Shown piece by piece: positions 11,278 to 22,473 of a DNA stretch of 64,000 nucleotides (position 1 is its first letter; each line of letters starts with the position of its first letter). Location: positions 338,790,447-338,854,446 of the forward strand of contig CM022299.1 of the NCBI GenBank assembly GCA_011799875.1, read 5' to 3'. The notes beneath the pieces are model-generated. The model was not told the DNA's origin. It saw only the letters and a program-made list of their open reading frames with translations, and ran no database searches. The DNA is from Thinopyrum elongatum (Eukaryota; Streptophyta; Magnoliopsida; Poales; Poaceae). The translations under genes were made by a program, and so were the position numbers.

Positions 11278-12009
11278 ATGTCCCAAAAGAGGTTTATCGC
11301 GGCCTCTTTGCCCGACGTCGGCGAGGTGGCCGCCGAGGTGTCCCCGTCGTTCTCCGCGGGCTCTTTATCGAGCCACTGTGGCTGGTCGCCCGATCCGCCC
11401 GCTGTCGCGCCCCTACGCCGGTTCAAGGACTTCCCCGTCCTCCCTCGGGGTCCGACAATGGCAGTGGGGGATGTGGATCACTGAGATTACGGATTGGAAG
11501 ACCCACACCTGCCGGTGGCTCGGTAGCTTCCACACGGCCGAGCTCGCGGCCATGGAGTACGACCACTGGCAGGTCCGCTACCACGCGCAATGGCTAGGCT
11601 CAATTTCCCCTTCGGCACACGTCTGGTCGACCTCGTCCTGCCGGAGCCGCGGGAGGTGAGCTTGGCTATGGCACGGGAGGACCGCGAGGCGAGGGAGCGC
11701 CTCGAGGCCGAGGCCGCGGACGAGGCATACATGCAAGAGCTCCACCGGCAGCACCTAAAGATCATGGAGGCGGAGCGGATGATCTTTGCCGGCACGAAGG
11801 GCAGTGAGGTTATCGTGCTCTCCTCCGATGATGAGGTCGAAGGCGGCGAGGACGGCGTCACGGAGGGTGGCGATGTGGGCAGTGAGGACGAGGAGATCTG
11901 CATCGACGAGTGGAGGAGTGTCTTCCCCGACGACGGCACCGGCCCGGACCCGGCTTGCGGCACACCGTACCTGATGAGGAAGGATTGGCTTGACCTCCAC
12001 TTTGACTGA
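11278..12009 (+). pseudogene. AP2/ERF-domain transcription-factor-like gene, frameshifted, in CACTA-A
   Basis: A leader starting [19 protein letters not shown] is in frame 1. It passes by a small frameshift near 11440-11450 into an AP2/ERF domain: [10 protein letters not shown], then [17 protein letters not shown] and WQVRYH. A second one-base shift near 11590 leads to ARLNFPFGT, the usual end of an AP2 domain. The C-terminal part (about 11600-12006) has a helical Arg/Glu-rich segment and acidic runs, and stops with TGA at 12007-12009. AP2/ERF domains bind GC-rich promoter boxes in plant nuclei. The canonical YRG and WAAEI positions are partly changed and the two shifts make it non-coding now. 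The leader matches CACTA-B at 42476-42530, though the body there differs. Confidence 0.82.
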
Positions 12010-13011
12010 AAGTACTTTAGTTTAGTTTAAATTTATGTTTTATGTTTGGTTATGCAAAACTATCCATGTTTATGTTTGAATGCATGCTACTTTCGGTTGA
12101 ACCTGCTTTGAACTTGATCAAATTGAAGTTTACTCCGTTAAGTTTAGGGGATCGACTAGAAACGGCCCAAAATTGCTGGAGTATATATATACTCCACTAA
12201 GGGTTTTACTCCATTAACTTTTAGGGGATCGGCTAGAGATGGCCTTATGCCTTGTTTATTTCAGTTATTCACAATGTGATGCTCTATATGTGCAACTATT
12301 TACCGTGCAGTTCAATTTCATCAATAACAGTTTCAACAATACCACTATGAATGGCGATATTTGGTTGCTGTAAGGATATTGTAGTTAACACGCCTTTCCA
12401 TTTTTTAACAATAAGTGTACTTTAGACCTGCACAATACCAGTTTGAATGACTATATTTGCTTGTTTTTAAATGTTATGCCTATTGCAATTAACACACCTT
12501 TCCACTTGTTGTGTTGCTTAACTAGTGTGCTTAAACCTACACACTGAAGCTATCATTTGGAGATTATATTGTCTACCATGGATATATTTGGTTGATGCTT
12601 AGCCTGTTGTGCTTAACATGCCTTTAGATGTACTCACACATGACAATATTGGGAACAACCGTTGTTTTCCATCGAGGTTAGTTTCATCCAATTGCTTACA
12701 TATACTCACTGTTCAGGATATCGGTAACTGGTCCCATATAGGCCGGGGGGCTTATAAGGGATTAATCGTCGAATCGGACATTTCACTGAATATATCTGTA
12801 ACCCATTTATCGGTAGGTTAACTAGGGCCATATCTAATATATCTGAGGCTACGTAGCAACATGCATTGTACTGAATGACTAAATATGCATTCTTAGGCTA
12901 CATAGCAACAAGGAAGAGTGTTACCTTAATGTTCTGATGATGTCTAGATATACATAGAACAGCAATCGTTAACTGCAGTTAATCGGCCGATATTTGTAAC
13001 AATGTAATAAA
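12010..13011. other. AT-rich intron-like DNA between AP2 and B3 pieces
   Basis: No gene seen. The text has many TATATTTGGTTG, TTGTTTATTTCAG and TTAACACGCCTTTCCA phrases that recur in CACTA-B between 43200 and 44000, also just before its B3 exons. It is probably a decayed intron or spacer of the cargo gene. Confidence 0.55.
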
Positions 13012-13101
13012 CTCCATCTGCCCCATAATATAAGATGTTAATTCATCCAATATGTGAGTATATTGGATGTAATAAGATCTTATATAATGGGACGGAGGGA
13101 G
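13012..13101. mobile_element. Stowaway-type miniature inverted-repeat element (MITE), 90 bp
   Basis: The left end reads CTCCATCTGCCCCATAATAT and the right end, reversed, CTCCCTCCGTCCCATTATAT. The two halves pair almost completely around a central ATATGTGAGTATAT. CTCCCTCCGTYCCATAATATAAGA is the known Triticeae Stowaway terminus. A shorter related end lies at 44063-44095 in CACTA-B, at the same place relative to the B3 exon. Confidence 0.88.
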
Positions 13102-13162
13102 TGTTGTACTACTTCATTGTGCAATTGCTGTTTAGCTTCTAATATTAACTTGGTGCTTTTAG

Positions 13163-13604
13163 GTACATGTCATTGGTAAAGATCCGCGCTTCGACCCTTT
13201 CTGCGTATGGGGCAATGAGATATTCATGAACCAGCATCAAGTGAGGAAACTGAAAAAGATAGTTAGTAAAATGGGTTAAAAGATGTCAATTAAACTATTT
13301 GTTTACACTTTATCCATGACAACAGTGAACTGCAGCATGGTAAGTAAGAACTCTGTAGCCTTGTTTTTACTGCCCATAATGAGTTATGTTAGATGACAAT
13401 GTTTGAATCTTTTTCCTTTGCAGTGGTTCCCAAAATAGTTTACTCAAGATTACCTCTCAAACTAAATGATTGGCGGCCGTCATCACAAGGGGTTGGACTA
13501 GAGTTGTGTGTGCCTTCTGCATGGAGGAGAGCACAATCGGGGCATTCCGCTTCACCTTGTTCAGCAACCAGAATGTATTTCACCTCTTTCCTTACCCTCT
13601 TTAA
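13163..13604 (+). pseudogene. B3-domain exons in CACTA-A, decayed
   Basis: Exon a (13163-13339) follows an acceptor ending TTTTAG and encodes a segment with DPFCVWGNEIFMNQHQVRKL, an in-frame TAA, then KLFVYTLS. It ends at GTAAGT. Exon b (13424 to about 13604) follows CCTTTGCAG and begins WFPK, a TAG, then FTQDYL. It lacks the middle present in CACTA-B, but keeps an ITRGWTRVV-like stretch and FRFTLFSNQNVFHL in shifted frames. The order, FPKxFTxDYL then ITRGW then hydrophobic strands, fits a plant B3 DNA-binding domain. Stops and an internal deletion make it non-functional. It probably shares a transcript with the AP2 piece upstream. Confidence 0.68.
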
Positions 13605-13829
13605 TAGTACAAGTATACAACCCTGGTTCATCATTCTTTATTTGGTGCTTATGTAATTCTTTTTTTGATGTAATTCTTGAACATATGTACCCGTGAATCG
13701 AATAATGCATTGATTGTTGAACCTAATGGATATGAATGAAGTTATAGCCTACTTTCAAATTGAAATTCGGTACAATTTTAAATAGCAACAATTAAATTTG
13801 GGTGAAAATACGCTCTGCAGGTCATTACA

Positions 13830-14353
13830 GCGCACACGGTCTATAAAGCACAACGTGTGTGATATACATCATAATCTGACATGGTTCATGGAGACGAAAC
13901 GTGTGTAACCATGCACATAGTTGCCGTTTGCAAAGCGTGTGTGATGTCAGACAATATCACAAACGGTGCGAGAAAACTAAATGTTTGTGATAGTTGCCTT
14001 ATCATACACGCTTTATAATAATGAACTGTTTCTGATGTGGCACGCATCCTAAACATTGCACCACAGACTACTGACTGCGATGGTAATGCGAGCACAAACG
14101 AGTAGCAAGGATGGAGTGTTTGTGATATGCGAGATATCACAAACAGTTGTCTGAAGACTCGCGTTTGAGATACATGGCGGCAACACATATGCTTAGTTAT
14201 GCAAAACGTATGCAGTGCTACTCTCTATCCCCGACGGTTTCTGGGTCATGTGGGAAGGATCCCCCTATCGCACACACTGGCTAGGCGACGGTTTAAAATG
14301 CTGTCGCGGAAAGGGGTTAAAAACCATTTTTATAGCAGCTCATTGTAGCAGTG
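13830..14353. repeat. Right subterminal repeat region and terminus of CACTA-A
   Basis: Short repeats of the type CACAAACG, GTGTGTGAT and TTGTGATA occur on both strands, followed by CGACGGTTTAAAATGCTGTCG-like text and the CACTA terminus ending at 14353. The corresponding end of CACTA-B (44830-45562) is clearly homologous. Such arrays are the known binding regions for CACTA transposases. Confidence 0.8.
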
Positions 14354-14693
14354 TTCGTGGACCCTTCGTGGGTGGATCCCTTCATGGACTCACGCAAACG
14401 TTGCCCTCTGTGGGTTGAAGTCTCCATCAACGTGGAGGTACGATAGCACCACCTATCAGAACCACGCCAAAAATCATTGTGTCTTCAGTGCATTTGAAAT
14501 CTCCAAACCCCTCCTTTACTTACATGTGCAATATTTTACTTTTTGCTGCTATACTCTTAGAATTGCATGTGTAGGGTGATACTAGACTTGCTACAATTGC
14601 TAAAATCTGCCCACAACTAAAATAATAAAAGAATAGATTTTTATTTGGTCAAGTAGTTTAATCACCCCCTCTAGTCATACTTTCGATCCTACA
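14354..14693 (+). repeat. 3' portion of the Copia-2 5' LTR
   Basis: It ends in TCGATCCTACA immediately before the primer site. The LTR start lies beyond CACTA-A. The text TGCTGCTATACTCTTAGAAT and ATCACCCCCTCTAGTCATAC is typical of grass copia LTR ends. Confidence 0.82.
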
Positions 14694-14695
14694 AG

Positions 14696-14707
14696 TGGTA
14701 TCAGAGC
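14696..14707 (+). other. Primer-binding site of Copia-2 (tRNA-Met type)
   Basis: TGGTATCAGAGC, two bases after the LTR end. Confidence 0.93.
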
Positions 14708-14746
14708 TTTGGTCTCCATTGCATTGGTTTCACAACCTAGGAGAGT

Positions 14747-15162
14747 ATGGTGTCTAGTGAGGGAAACTATCACCATAGAGGTCCATATTTTGATGGTACA
14801 AACTTTGCTAGTTGGAAGCGTAAGATGAAAACGCATATTTTGGTCATAACTCCGCAGTTTGGGATGTTGTTCGTGTTGGCTTGCAAGGTGAATTCTTTGA
14901 GGATGGTAAAGAACCGGATCATGAAGCAACCACAGAAGAATTGAAGATGTTGCAATACAACACTCAATTATGTGACATTCTCTTCAATGGTTTGTGCATC
15001 CAGGAGTTCAACAAGATTATCCGCCTCGAGAATGCAAAGGAAATTTGGAATACTTTGGTTGATATGCACGAAGGTACCGAGTCCATCCAGGAATCCAAGT
15101 TGGATGTGCTTCAAAGTCAACTTGATAAGTTTAAGATGAAAGATGGTGATGGAGTCAGATAC
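14747..15162 (+). pseudogene. gag: Copia-2 gag, 5' part, frameshifted and interrupted
   Basis: Starts MVSSEGNYHHRGPYFDGTNF with WKRKMKTHI, the DUF4219/UBN2-type start of copia gag proteins. A frameshift near 14840-14850 moves the frame to the segment EELKMLQYNTQLCDILFNGL and on through AKEIWNTLVDMHEGTESIQ. The frame runs into the Gypsy-1 LTR at 15168, so the capsid domain is cut. Not functional. Confidence 0.87.
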
Positions 15163-15167
15163 GTCTC

Positions 15168-16683
15168 TGATACGTCCATTTTGCATCATGATTTCCTACT
15201 GGTATTTATAATGTTTTTATGCATAATAATGCTTTATGGAGTAATTCTAATGCCTTTTATCTCATAATATGCAAGGTTTACACAAAGAGGGAGAATACCA
15301 GCAGCTGGAATTCTGGACCTGAAAAAGCTACGTCAGAGCTATCTATTCTGCACATCTCCAAATAAGCTGAAACTTCACGGATAATTATTTTAGAATATAT
15401 GAAAAATACTGGAGCAAATAACTACCGGAGGGGGGCCACTTGGTGACCACAAGACACGAGGGCGCGCCAGGCCCCCTAGGCACGCCCTGGTGGGTTGTGG
15501 ACAGCCCATCCCACCTCCGGTGCCTGTCTTCTGGTATATAAGTCATTTTGACCTAGAAAAAATAGGAGAAGACTTTCGGGATGGAGCACCGCCGTCTCGA
15601 GGCGGAACTTGGGTAGGAGGACTTTTGCCCTCCGACGGAGCGATTCCGCCGAGGGAACTTCCCTCCACGAGGGGGAAATCGATGCCATCGTCATCACCAA
15701 CAACCCTCTCATCTCTGGGAGGCCAATCTCCATCAACATCTTCAACATCACCATCTTCTCTCAAATCCTAGTTCATCTCTTGTGTTCAATCTTTGTACCG
15801 GAACCTCAGTTGGTACCTGTGGGTGACTAGTAGTGTTGATTATATCTTGTAGTTGATTACTATATGGTTTATTTGGTGGAAGATTATATGTTCAGATCCA
15901 TTATGCTATTTAATACACCTCTTATCTTGAGCATGAATATCATTTGTGAGTAGTTACTTTTGTTCTTGAGGTCACATGAGAAATCATGTTGCAAGTAATC
16001 ATGTGAACTTGATATGTGTTTGATATTTTGATGATATGTATGTTGTGATTCCCTTAATGGTGTCATGTGAATGTCGACTACATGGCACTTCACCATATTT
16101 GGGCCTAAGGGAATGCATTGTGGAGTAATTATTAGATGATGGGTTGCTAGAGTGACAGAAGCTTAAACCCTAGTTTATGTGCTACTTCGTAAGGGACCGA
16201 TTTGGATCCAAATGTTTAATGCTATGGTTAGATTTTATCTTAATACTTTTCTCGTAGTTGCGGATGCTTGCGAGGGGGTTAATCATAAGTGGGAGATTTG
16301 TTCAAGTAAGAACAGCACCCAAGCACCGGTCCACCCACATATCAAATTATCAAAGTAGCGAACGCAAATCAAACCAACATGATGAAAGTGACTTGATGAA
16401 ATTCCCGTGTGCCCTCAAGAACACTTTGCTTATTATAAGAGACCGTTTTGGCCTGTCCTTTGCCACAAAAGGATTGGGCTTCCTTGCTGCACTTTATTAC
16501 TGTTACCGTTACTTATGCGTTACAAATTATCTTGCTATCAAACTACCTATTACCGACTATTTGAGTGCTTACAGAAAATACCTTGCTGAAAACCACTTGT
16601 CATTTCCTTCTGCTCCTCGTTGGGTTCGACACTCTTACTTATCGAAAGGACTACGATTGACCCCCTATACTTGTGGGTCATCA
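15168..16683 (+). repeat. 5' LTR of Gypsy-1 (1516 bp)
   Basis: Starts TGATACGTCC after the Copia-2 gag and ends GGGTCATCA, giving TGAT...ATCA termini. A TATA box is at 15534-15542. The five bases before it (15163-15167, GTCTC) should be the target duplication, but the partner is off the window. Confidence 0.9.
15534..15542 (+). promoter_or_regulatory. TATA box of the Gypsy-1 LTR promoter
   Basis: GTATATAAG, followed about 25-30 bases later by A-rich text. It has the expected position and sense for LTR transcription. Confidence 0.65.
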
Positions 16684-16694
16684 AGACTCTTTTC

Positions 16695-16712
16695 TGGCAC
16701 CGTTGCCGGGGA
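16695..16712 (+). other. Primer-binding site of Gypsy-1 (tRNA-Asp type)
   Basis: TGGCACCGTTGCCGGGGA, one base off the TGGCGCCGTTGCCGGGGA complement of tRNA-Asp used by Athila-type elements. It lies 11 bases inside the LTR. Confidence 0.8.
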
Positions 16713-16914
16713 GTGAAGCGCTCTTGGTAAGGAAAAATTTATATTACGTGCTGAAATTTATTGTCACTTGTTACTATGGAAAACCATCCTTTGAGGGGTT
16801 TGTTCGGGGTATTTTCACCTCCACCAGAAGCACGATTAGTTGCCCCTCAACCTACTGCACCTACTGAATATATTGGTTATGAAATTCCTTCAGGTATGAT
16901 AGAACAACTGCTAG

Positions 16915-16919
16915 CTGAT
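16915..16919. other. Target-site duplication of Gypsy-2 (partner at 30788-30792)
   Basis: CTGAT on both sides. Removing Gypsy-2 and one copy rejoins the Gypsy-1 gag frame exactly. Confidence 0.95.
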
Positions 16920-18021
16920 TGTCGGGGATATCGTGCGACATATGCCAGGGGGTGGCTTATCATGGATGGGGACAAGAGTACGTCGCCGGGCTCTAGAAGC
17001 GGGAGTGAGCGAGACCGCATACGCCTGCGAATCTTACCCAGGTTCGGGGCTCTCCTCGGAGATAACACCCCTAGTCCTGCTCTGCGGGGTCTCCGCATGA
17101 TGACTATGATCAACAAGGTAGCTACAAGCTTGCTCCATGAGCTGTTTCGGCTAGAGGAGGGAGAAGGGCAAGGCTAGCTCTACTCCTTGCTCTACATGTG
17201 TGTGTGAATGGCGTGGGTGCTGAACCCTTTGCATGGGTGAGCCTGGGGGGTTTATATAGGCCTACCCCCCAGGGGTACAATGGTAATCCGGCCGGGTGTA
17301 GGACCCGGCCGTCAGCGTCTCTGGCTGCCGGCTTCACCGCCGACCGCTGGGGCCCGCCGCCTGGTGGGCCATGTTAACTGCTTTATGCTGTAGGCTCGCC
17401 CTCGATGACGAAGGCTTGATTGAGGGGAACGAGGTTACAGTCCCGCCGCCTGATGGGTACTCGCTGTAGCCATACCCCGTCTCGTCTGGTTAATGGTGCA
17501 CAGGCTCCAAGGGGGAGGAGGACCGCCTGCTAGGAGTCGGCCCTCCCTTGTTGCCGCCTGCTGGAGGTTTGCCGCCTTCTGGTGCCTCGCGGATAGGTAG
17601 GGCCCGCCGCCTGCGGGCCGTACCGACCGCCCGTCGTGGGAGCATGGCTCCCTCTGGCGCTAATGACGTCACAGACTGTGCGGCAATAGTGCCGCGCTGG
17701 GCGGGGGGTGTCCGCCCAGTACACAGCTCTGTGGCCACGTCCCATCCTGGATTCGGGGGTGGCAGGCTGCACTGCAGCCATGCCTTGTCTTGTCGTGGTG
17801 ATGTGGTGCTGACTTCGAGGGGACGAGGGGCCGTCTGCCAGGAGTCGGCTCCCTCGCGGCCGCCTGCCATGGTCCTGCCGTCTTCTAGCAGCCGGTCACT
17901 TGGACCAGCCGACCCAAGAAGGCGGTCATGCTTCTGGAAGGTGTGAGGAGCGCAGCCAGCCCCGATGTCTCAAAATACCATGGGGGACTGATGTGGCTAC
18001 CCGTGGTCATTTACTCCGACA
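16920..18021 (-). repeat. 3' LTR of Gypsy-2 (1102 bp)
   Basis: Plus-strand ends TGTCGGGG at 16920 and CTCCGACA at 18014-18021. It is aligned over its full length with 29686-30787. The polypurine stretch on the minus strand, TTCGGGGACTAC, lies just inside it (18022-18033), as expected at a 3' LTR. Confidence 0.95.
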
Positions 18022-18688
18022 GTAGTCCCCGAAGCTGGTGGGGCACCGCGGCTGAAAAACAAGGAGCCTCAGCAGCTTCCTACTCTTAGTGGTCTAGTAG
18101 TTGGGCTTCGTCCGTCTTCTGGAGAGGCCGGTTGCCAGGAGCCGGCCAAGGCCAGGCCGGCCGCCTGGCGAATTCGAATCGTCGTGCGGAGGCCGGGTAG
18201 AGTGCCAGCCGGATGACAGGCTTGCCGCCCGTTGCTCGCTCGCCACATGGCGCCAGCAGGCCAGGCCGGCCTGCCAGCCCGCGTGCGCGACGAGACGTCG
18301 CCGCAGGCCTGGGCCCACCACTACAGGGCCTTGGCACGCGTGCGGATCTGCTGTGGCCGTGGCGGGCGGTTGCGCTTCCCAGGTGCGATTAATACACGCC
18401 ATTACGATGCTATAACTGCGGGGTCGTGGGGGGAGTGGGTGCAATTAATCTTGCGCCCCCCCCCCCGCGTCTCGCCCCCTCGGCTCCGCCGCCAGAGGGC
18501 TATAAGTAGGGGGAGGAGGGGGCGGCAGAACGCACACGCGCCCTCCTCTCCCTTCTCTTTGCTTTTCTCCTTCCTCTTCTTCTTGCTGTTGCCGTGGCCT
18601 CTCCCCTCGCCGGAGTGCTGCCGCAGCCCGCCGTTGCCGGACCTCCTCGCGCCGCAGCCACCTTGCGCCGCTGTCGAGCACGGAGCCC
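18022..18688 (+). promoter_or_regulatory. Leader and promoter of the Gypsy-2 antisense gene
   Basis: GC-rich, without a convincing gene of its own. A TATA-like GGCTATAAGTAG at 18498-18509 is followed by a pyrimidine-rich leader (CTCCTCTCCCTTCTC) and the ATG at 18689 in a good context (CCCATGG). This gives the antisense gene its own promoter pointing away from the 3' LTR. It starts with TAGTCCCCGAA, which resembles the linker of the intronic hairpin modules. Confidence 0.6.
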
Positions 18689-20955
18689 ATGGAGCAAAGC
18701 GGCCGTGCGGGCGACTGGGACGGCTCCAATGTCCACGACGGGCACTTGGAGTTCCTCCGCCAGACGTGGCGGCTTCCCCATGCATCAAACGTCAAGGTGC
18801 GTGTCCCCCTCGAAAGGGAGATCTCGCTGGCGCCGGAAGGCGGCGAGCGCGTCGTCTTCCCGTCGCATTTCCTCCGCGGCTTCGGCCTTCCGGCGAGCGG
18901 ATTCCTTCGCTCTTTTTTGGATTTCTACGGAGTGCAGCCCCACCACCTCACTCCAAATACGGTGGTGCTGCTCTCCGCCTTCGTCACCCTATGCGAGGGC
19001 TACCTCGGCACGCTCCCCACACTCGCGCTGTGGGGAGAGCTCTTCTACCTCAAGCTTGGCACCGCCGCCAAGAACGAGGCGGCCCAGTGCGGAGCCTACA
19101 TCGCGGTGCGGCGCACGGGATCCGGGGTCCGCTTCCCAGCTCTCGTCCTGCTGTAGTCGGCTAAACAGTGGCAGAAGTTGTACTTCTACGTCGAGAATAT
19201 CCACTCGACGCGGGACTACGTCAACCTGCCGGCCTACGCAGCCGGCCCGCCTGTTGGGCCTCACACCAACTGGAAGTTCCGGCCGAGGACCCTGTCAGCC
19301 GCGTGCTCCACCGCGCTCCTCCGACTCCAGGAGATGACGGCGTCGGAGGGCCTCAAGGCCTCGGACCTGCTGGCCGCGTTCGTCAAGCGCCGAGTGCTGC
19401 CAATCCAAGCCCGGCCTCACTTGATCAGCGACATGAGTGGGCGGCGGGACCCGTGCCGGCTGTCCACCAAGGTGATGCTGGACGTGGAGTTGGTCGGCAT
19501 GGTGAACTTCTTCTTCGACTGCAAGCTGTCAGAGACGGAGTGGCAGTTCGGCAAGCCGCCGTACAGCCGGGCCAACCCGCCGCCTCCGGTATGTCTCCTT
19601 ATTCTTTTTTCCTTTGTTCGTCCGGGTTCTTTCTTGCCGCCTGACCAGTCGACCTTGCTACAGCGCTTCCCGGGCCAGACAGCCACTGACACACCGGCCC
19701 CAGGTCACCAGTACATGACGGACCGGTCGGTGAGTGACGTGGATGACCCTGACTTGGGGGCGGCCGCGCAGGAGGAGGACGACGCCACAGGCGGTGGCGG
19801 TGAGGGAGCAGGCGGCTCCTTAGGAGGCGGCCTTGGGGATTGGCCGGATGATGACGAGGAGGATGAAGAGCCGCGCCGTGCCCATGGTGCCGACAGGGCG
19901 GGCGCAAGTTCCTCGGCCGCGCCGACTGCAGCAGCCGGCGCGCCGAAGCGCCGGGCCGACGCCGGGTTGTTCGGCAGCCGGCCCAAGAAGGCCAGGACCT
20001 CGACCGCCGCGACCAAGCGGCAAGAGGCTGCCGCGAAGGCGGCCCTCTTCCAGAAAGCCCCAAAGCGGCTCCCGCTGGTGTCCACGTAAGTGCCTTGTCC
20101 TTTCTTGCATCTTGCTTTGCGTTTGCTTTTCTTCTATCTTTGCGATCTTTTTATTCTCTTCCTCCCTTGGCGCGCAGCGCCCCACTTTCCTTGTCGCGAG
20201 CCTCGTCCAGCTTGGTGATCGGGGCGGCAGACGACGTCGCGGGCCCCCGCCGCATGGATCGGCTCGCCGCCCTCCAGGAGGCGACAGAGAAGAACGCGTG
20301 GGAGGGGCGAGAGGAGCGGGAAGCTGCGGCCCGGGAGAAGGCGGAGGCCGACGCGGCGGCCAAGGCCCAAGCCAACGTCGCGGCCAAGGAGCAGGCGGAC
20401 GCGGCCGCCAAGGTGCAGGCAGAGGAGGCGTCCCGCAGCCGGGCTCCGGAGTCCATCGGTCCGCAATCTGCGGAGCCTGTGGTGCTGGAGGTCCAGGCTC
20501 CGACTTGAGGGGCCGACGATGACCAGCCGATCCAAGAGAGAAGAGGGGACCCTGTTATCCCGGAGTCGGAGGTGCCCCCGCGCACGCCGACTGCCGACTC
20601 CTAGGGCGGTCGTCCCGACACGTCGCTGGTGCCGCCAGCCAGCGGCGAGTTGGTGGTGGGTCCGACTCCTGCAACCCGTATCCCGGTGCATCGGCGTGCG
20701 GGGAGGGCGGCCTCAGCACCGCGGCCGTTAGAAGTCGGGGCCGCTAGCTTGTCGGCCCCCTACGCCGAGGCTACCAGCGCCGCCCCACTGGATTGGACGT
20801 CTGGGGATGGTACGGGTGTTTTGAACACGGCCTCGCAGGAAGTCCTGGCCTGGTTCAACGCCCAAGGCGCCGCTCTCCAGCAGTACACGCAGGAGTTCCT
20901 GGCGACGCGGGCGGCCGTCCGGGTACGTTTCTTGTTTTCGTTTCTTTGTAATCTT

Positions 20956-21034
20956 CCGTGGGGGCGCGCCAGTGCACCCACGGGGTGTAGCCGCCGAGTT
21001 CCGGGCCAACTACTGAGCAGGCGGTCGGAACTTC
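20956..21034 (+). ncRNA. Two-hairpin intronic module 1 (Gypsy-2 antisense intron 3)
   Basis: Hairpin I: CCGTGGG (20956-20962) pairs with CCCACGG (20977-20983). Linker: GTGTAGCCGCCGAG. Hairpin II: AGTTCCG (20997-21003) pairs with CGGAACT (21026-21032), with an inner GCC/GGC around CTACTGAGCAG. It lies wholly inside the 165-nt intron 20923-21087. Hairpin II is weaker here than in the other copies. Calling it an RNA structure is inference from base pairing. Confidence 0.55.
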
Positions 21035-21195
21035 AGGTCGAGCTCCGAGTACTGACTCGTTACCTTCTTCTGTTGTCTTTGTTGCAGGATTACCACAACA
21101 TCCGTGCGGCCGCCTATAACTCTCAGCTCCAGGAGCTGAGCAAGTGGACCGCCGATCTGACGGAGAGCCGAAGTAAGTACTTGGTCTTCTTCCTT

Positions 21196-21272
21196 GCGGG
21201 GGCGCGTCAGCACACCCGCTGGGTGTAGTCCCCGAGATTCGAGCCGACTGCTGAGCAGTCGGGCCGGATCTC
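21196..21272 (+). ncRNA. Two-hairpin intronic module 2 (Gypsy-2 antisense intron 4)
   Basis: Hairpin I: GCGGG (21196-21200) with CCCGC (21215-21219). Linker: GTGTAGTCCCCGA. Hairpin II: arm GAGATTCGAGCCGACTGC (21234-21251), loop TGA, arm 21255-21272; 15 of 18 positions pair, plus one wobble. It sits inside intron 21173-21328. Confidence 0.65.
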
Positions 21273-22473
21273 CCGGCAACTACTTTTCATTGGTGTTGAT
21301 GGTTTTCTTTTTTCTTCATTTTTGGCAGAGGCCGCCGCAGATCTGCGGCAGCGCCTGGGCGAGGCCGAGTCCGCGCTCCATACCAAGGAGCAGGAGCGCA
21401 GCCAGGCGGCCCAGGAATGCGACCACCTGGCCAAGGAGCTGGCGGACCAGGCGGAGCGGCACAAGGCGGAGCTCCAGAAGCTGAAGGAGGTGGAAGACTC
21501 CCTCAAGGCCGAGTTCGAGAGTCAACGCTCGAACTGGGCCGAGAAGGAGAGACTCCTGACCGATGGCTATAGCGAGATCGAGGACATGATTGATGGTAAG
21601 TTACTTCTTCTTTTGAACAGCCGTCGACTGCAGCAGGAGTCGGCCTCTGGCTTCTAATCTTTGATCTTCTTCTTGTGCAGAATACTTTCCGGTCACTCCG
21701 TCGCCGTCAGCCAGGCCATCGAGGCGCGTCGCGACGTGCGGAGGAAGGCGGGTGCGGACATTGCGCCCAACGCACCCCGGAATCTCGGCGAGCAGCTTCT
21801 GGCCATCAAGACGCGCCTGCAGCCGGCTCACAGGATGCTTCGCCGCCTGCAGCGCGCCGGGACTCAGGTGTTGGCCTCCTTTTGGCCCGACGCTCAAATT
21901 CCACGCATCCCCAGTCGGACTGCCGACTGGTTGGAGGTAGCGGTCGGCCGCTTCGAGGCTTGGAAGGGCGCCGCGGCTCGGGCGGGTGCGCTGACGGCCT
22001 TCGAGTTCGCCAAGGCGTGGTATCCTGGGCTGGACCTGGCCCAGCTGGCCACCTTCCGGCAGGAGGCCGGACCGGAGCTGGCGGCGGTGGGCCCTGTGCT
22101 TACTCAACGTGTGGCGGCGATCGCCGAGTACGCCAACACCACCGTTTTCATTCCCGAGCTGGACGAGGAAGGCGCTGAGGTGCTGCCCAGCTGGTTCGGG
22201 CTGAACCCGGGGGATGCGGGGGACTCGGCGGAAGAGATCGCCTCCAGCGACGAAGGCGAGGACGAAGAGGACGAGGACGGCGAAGACGACGCACTAGACG
22301 ACGGAGTGGACAGCCGGCCTCAGCCCGACCGAGCCTCGACCAACGAGCCGCATGCTACCGCACCGACTACTGCCGGGGGCGATCAGGCCGAGACCCTTCA
22401 GTCGGCGGCTCCACCATCCGGCGCTGCTGCCTTTGCCAACCCGTCGGACCCGCCTGCTGCTTCCCTGGCCTAG

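Larger units (their letters stand above)
5831..14353 (+). mobile_element. CACTA DNA transposon A, right part (left end lost behind Copia-1)
   Basis: The right end is clear: bases up to 14353 read ...TAGCAGTG, whose reverse complement CACTGCTACAATGAGCTGCT resembles the right terminus of CACTA-B. Next to it lie subterminal repeats with GTGTGCGAT and TTTGTGAT motifs. The interior shares blocks in the same order with CACTA-B: a GC-rich block, a ~500-bp unit, a ~330-bp array, a promoter-like block, a leader peptide, AT-rich DNA and B3 exons. No transposase is recognisable, so the element is probably non-autonomous. It carries F-box, AP2 and B3 gene pieces. Copia-1 is inserted on its left. Confidence 0.75.
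14354..15167 (+). mobile_element. Ty1/copia retrotransposon fragment (Copia-2)
   Basis: Right part of a 5' LTR, a tRNA-Met primer site and the start of gag, all plus strand. It is bounded on the left by the CACTA-A terminus and on the right by the Gypsy-1 LTR, so both inserted into it. The remainder is outside the window. Confidence 0.88.
18689..22473 (+). pseudogene. Spliced antisense gene of Gypsy-2 with PF04195-like domain
   Basis: Six exons fit GT-AG rules: 18689-19588, 19664-20085, 20178-20922, 21088-21172, 21329-21595 and 21681-22473. Exon 1 has VFPSHFLRGFGLPASGFLRS and LTPNTVVLLSAFVTLCEGYL, typical of the family Pfam calls Transposase_28/putative gypsy type transposon. Exon 3 is Ala/Lys/Glu-rich, exons 4-5 look coiled-coil (Glu/Gln/Leu heptads), and the last exon ends in an acidic tail. 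Stops at 19154-19156, 20506-20508 and near 20601, and a shift near 21700, break it. The homologous gene in Gypsy-3 has the same exon order. Its role is not known to me; antisense genes are recorded in Tat elements. Confidence 0.82.

Noticed and set aside
17122..18444. Open frames in the Gypsy-2 LTR and leader, repeated at 29888-30712
   Set aside because: They recur in both LTRs, carry no domain, and are explained by GC-rich LTR sequence.
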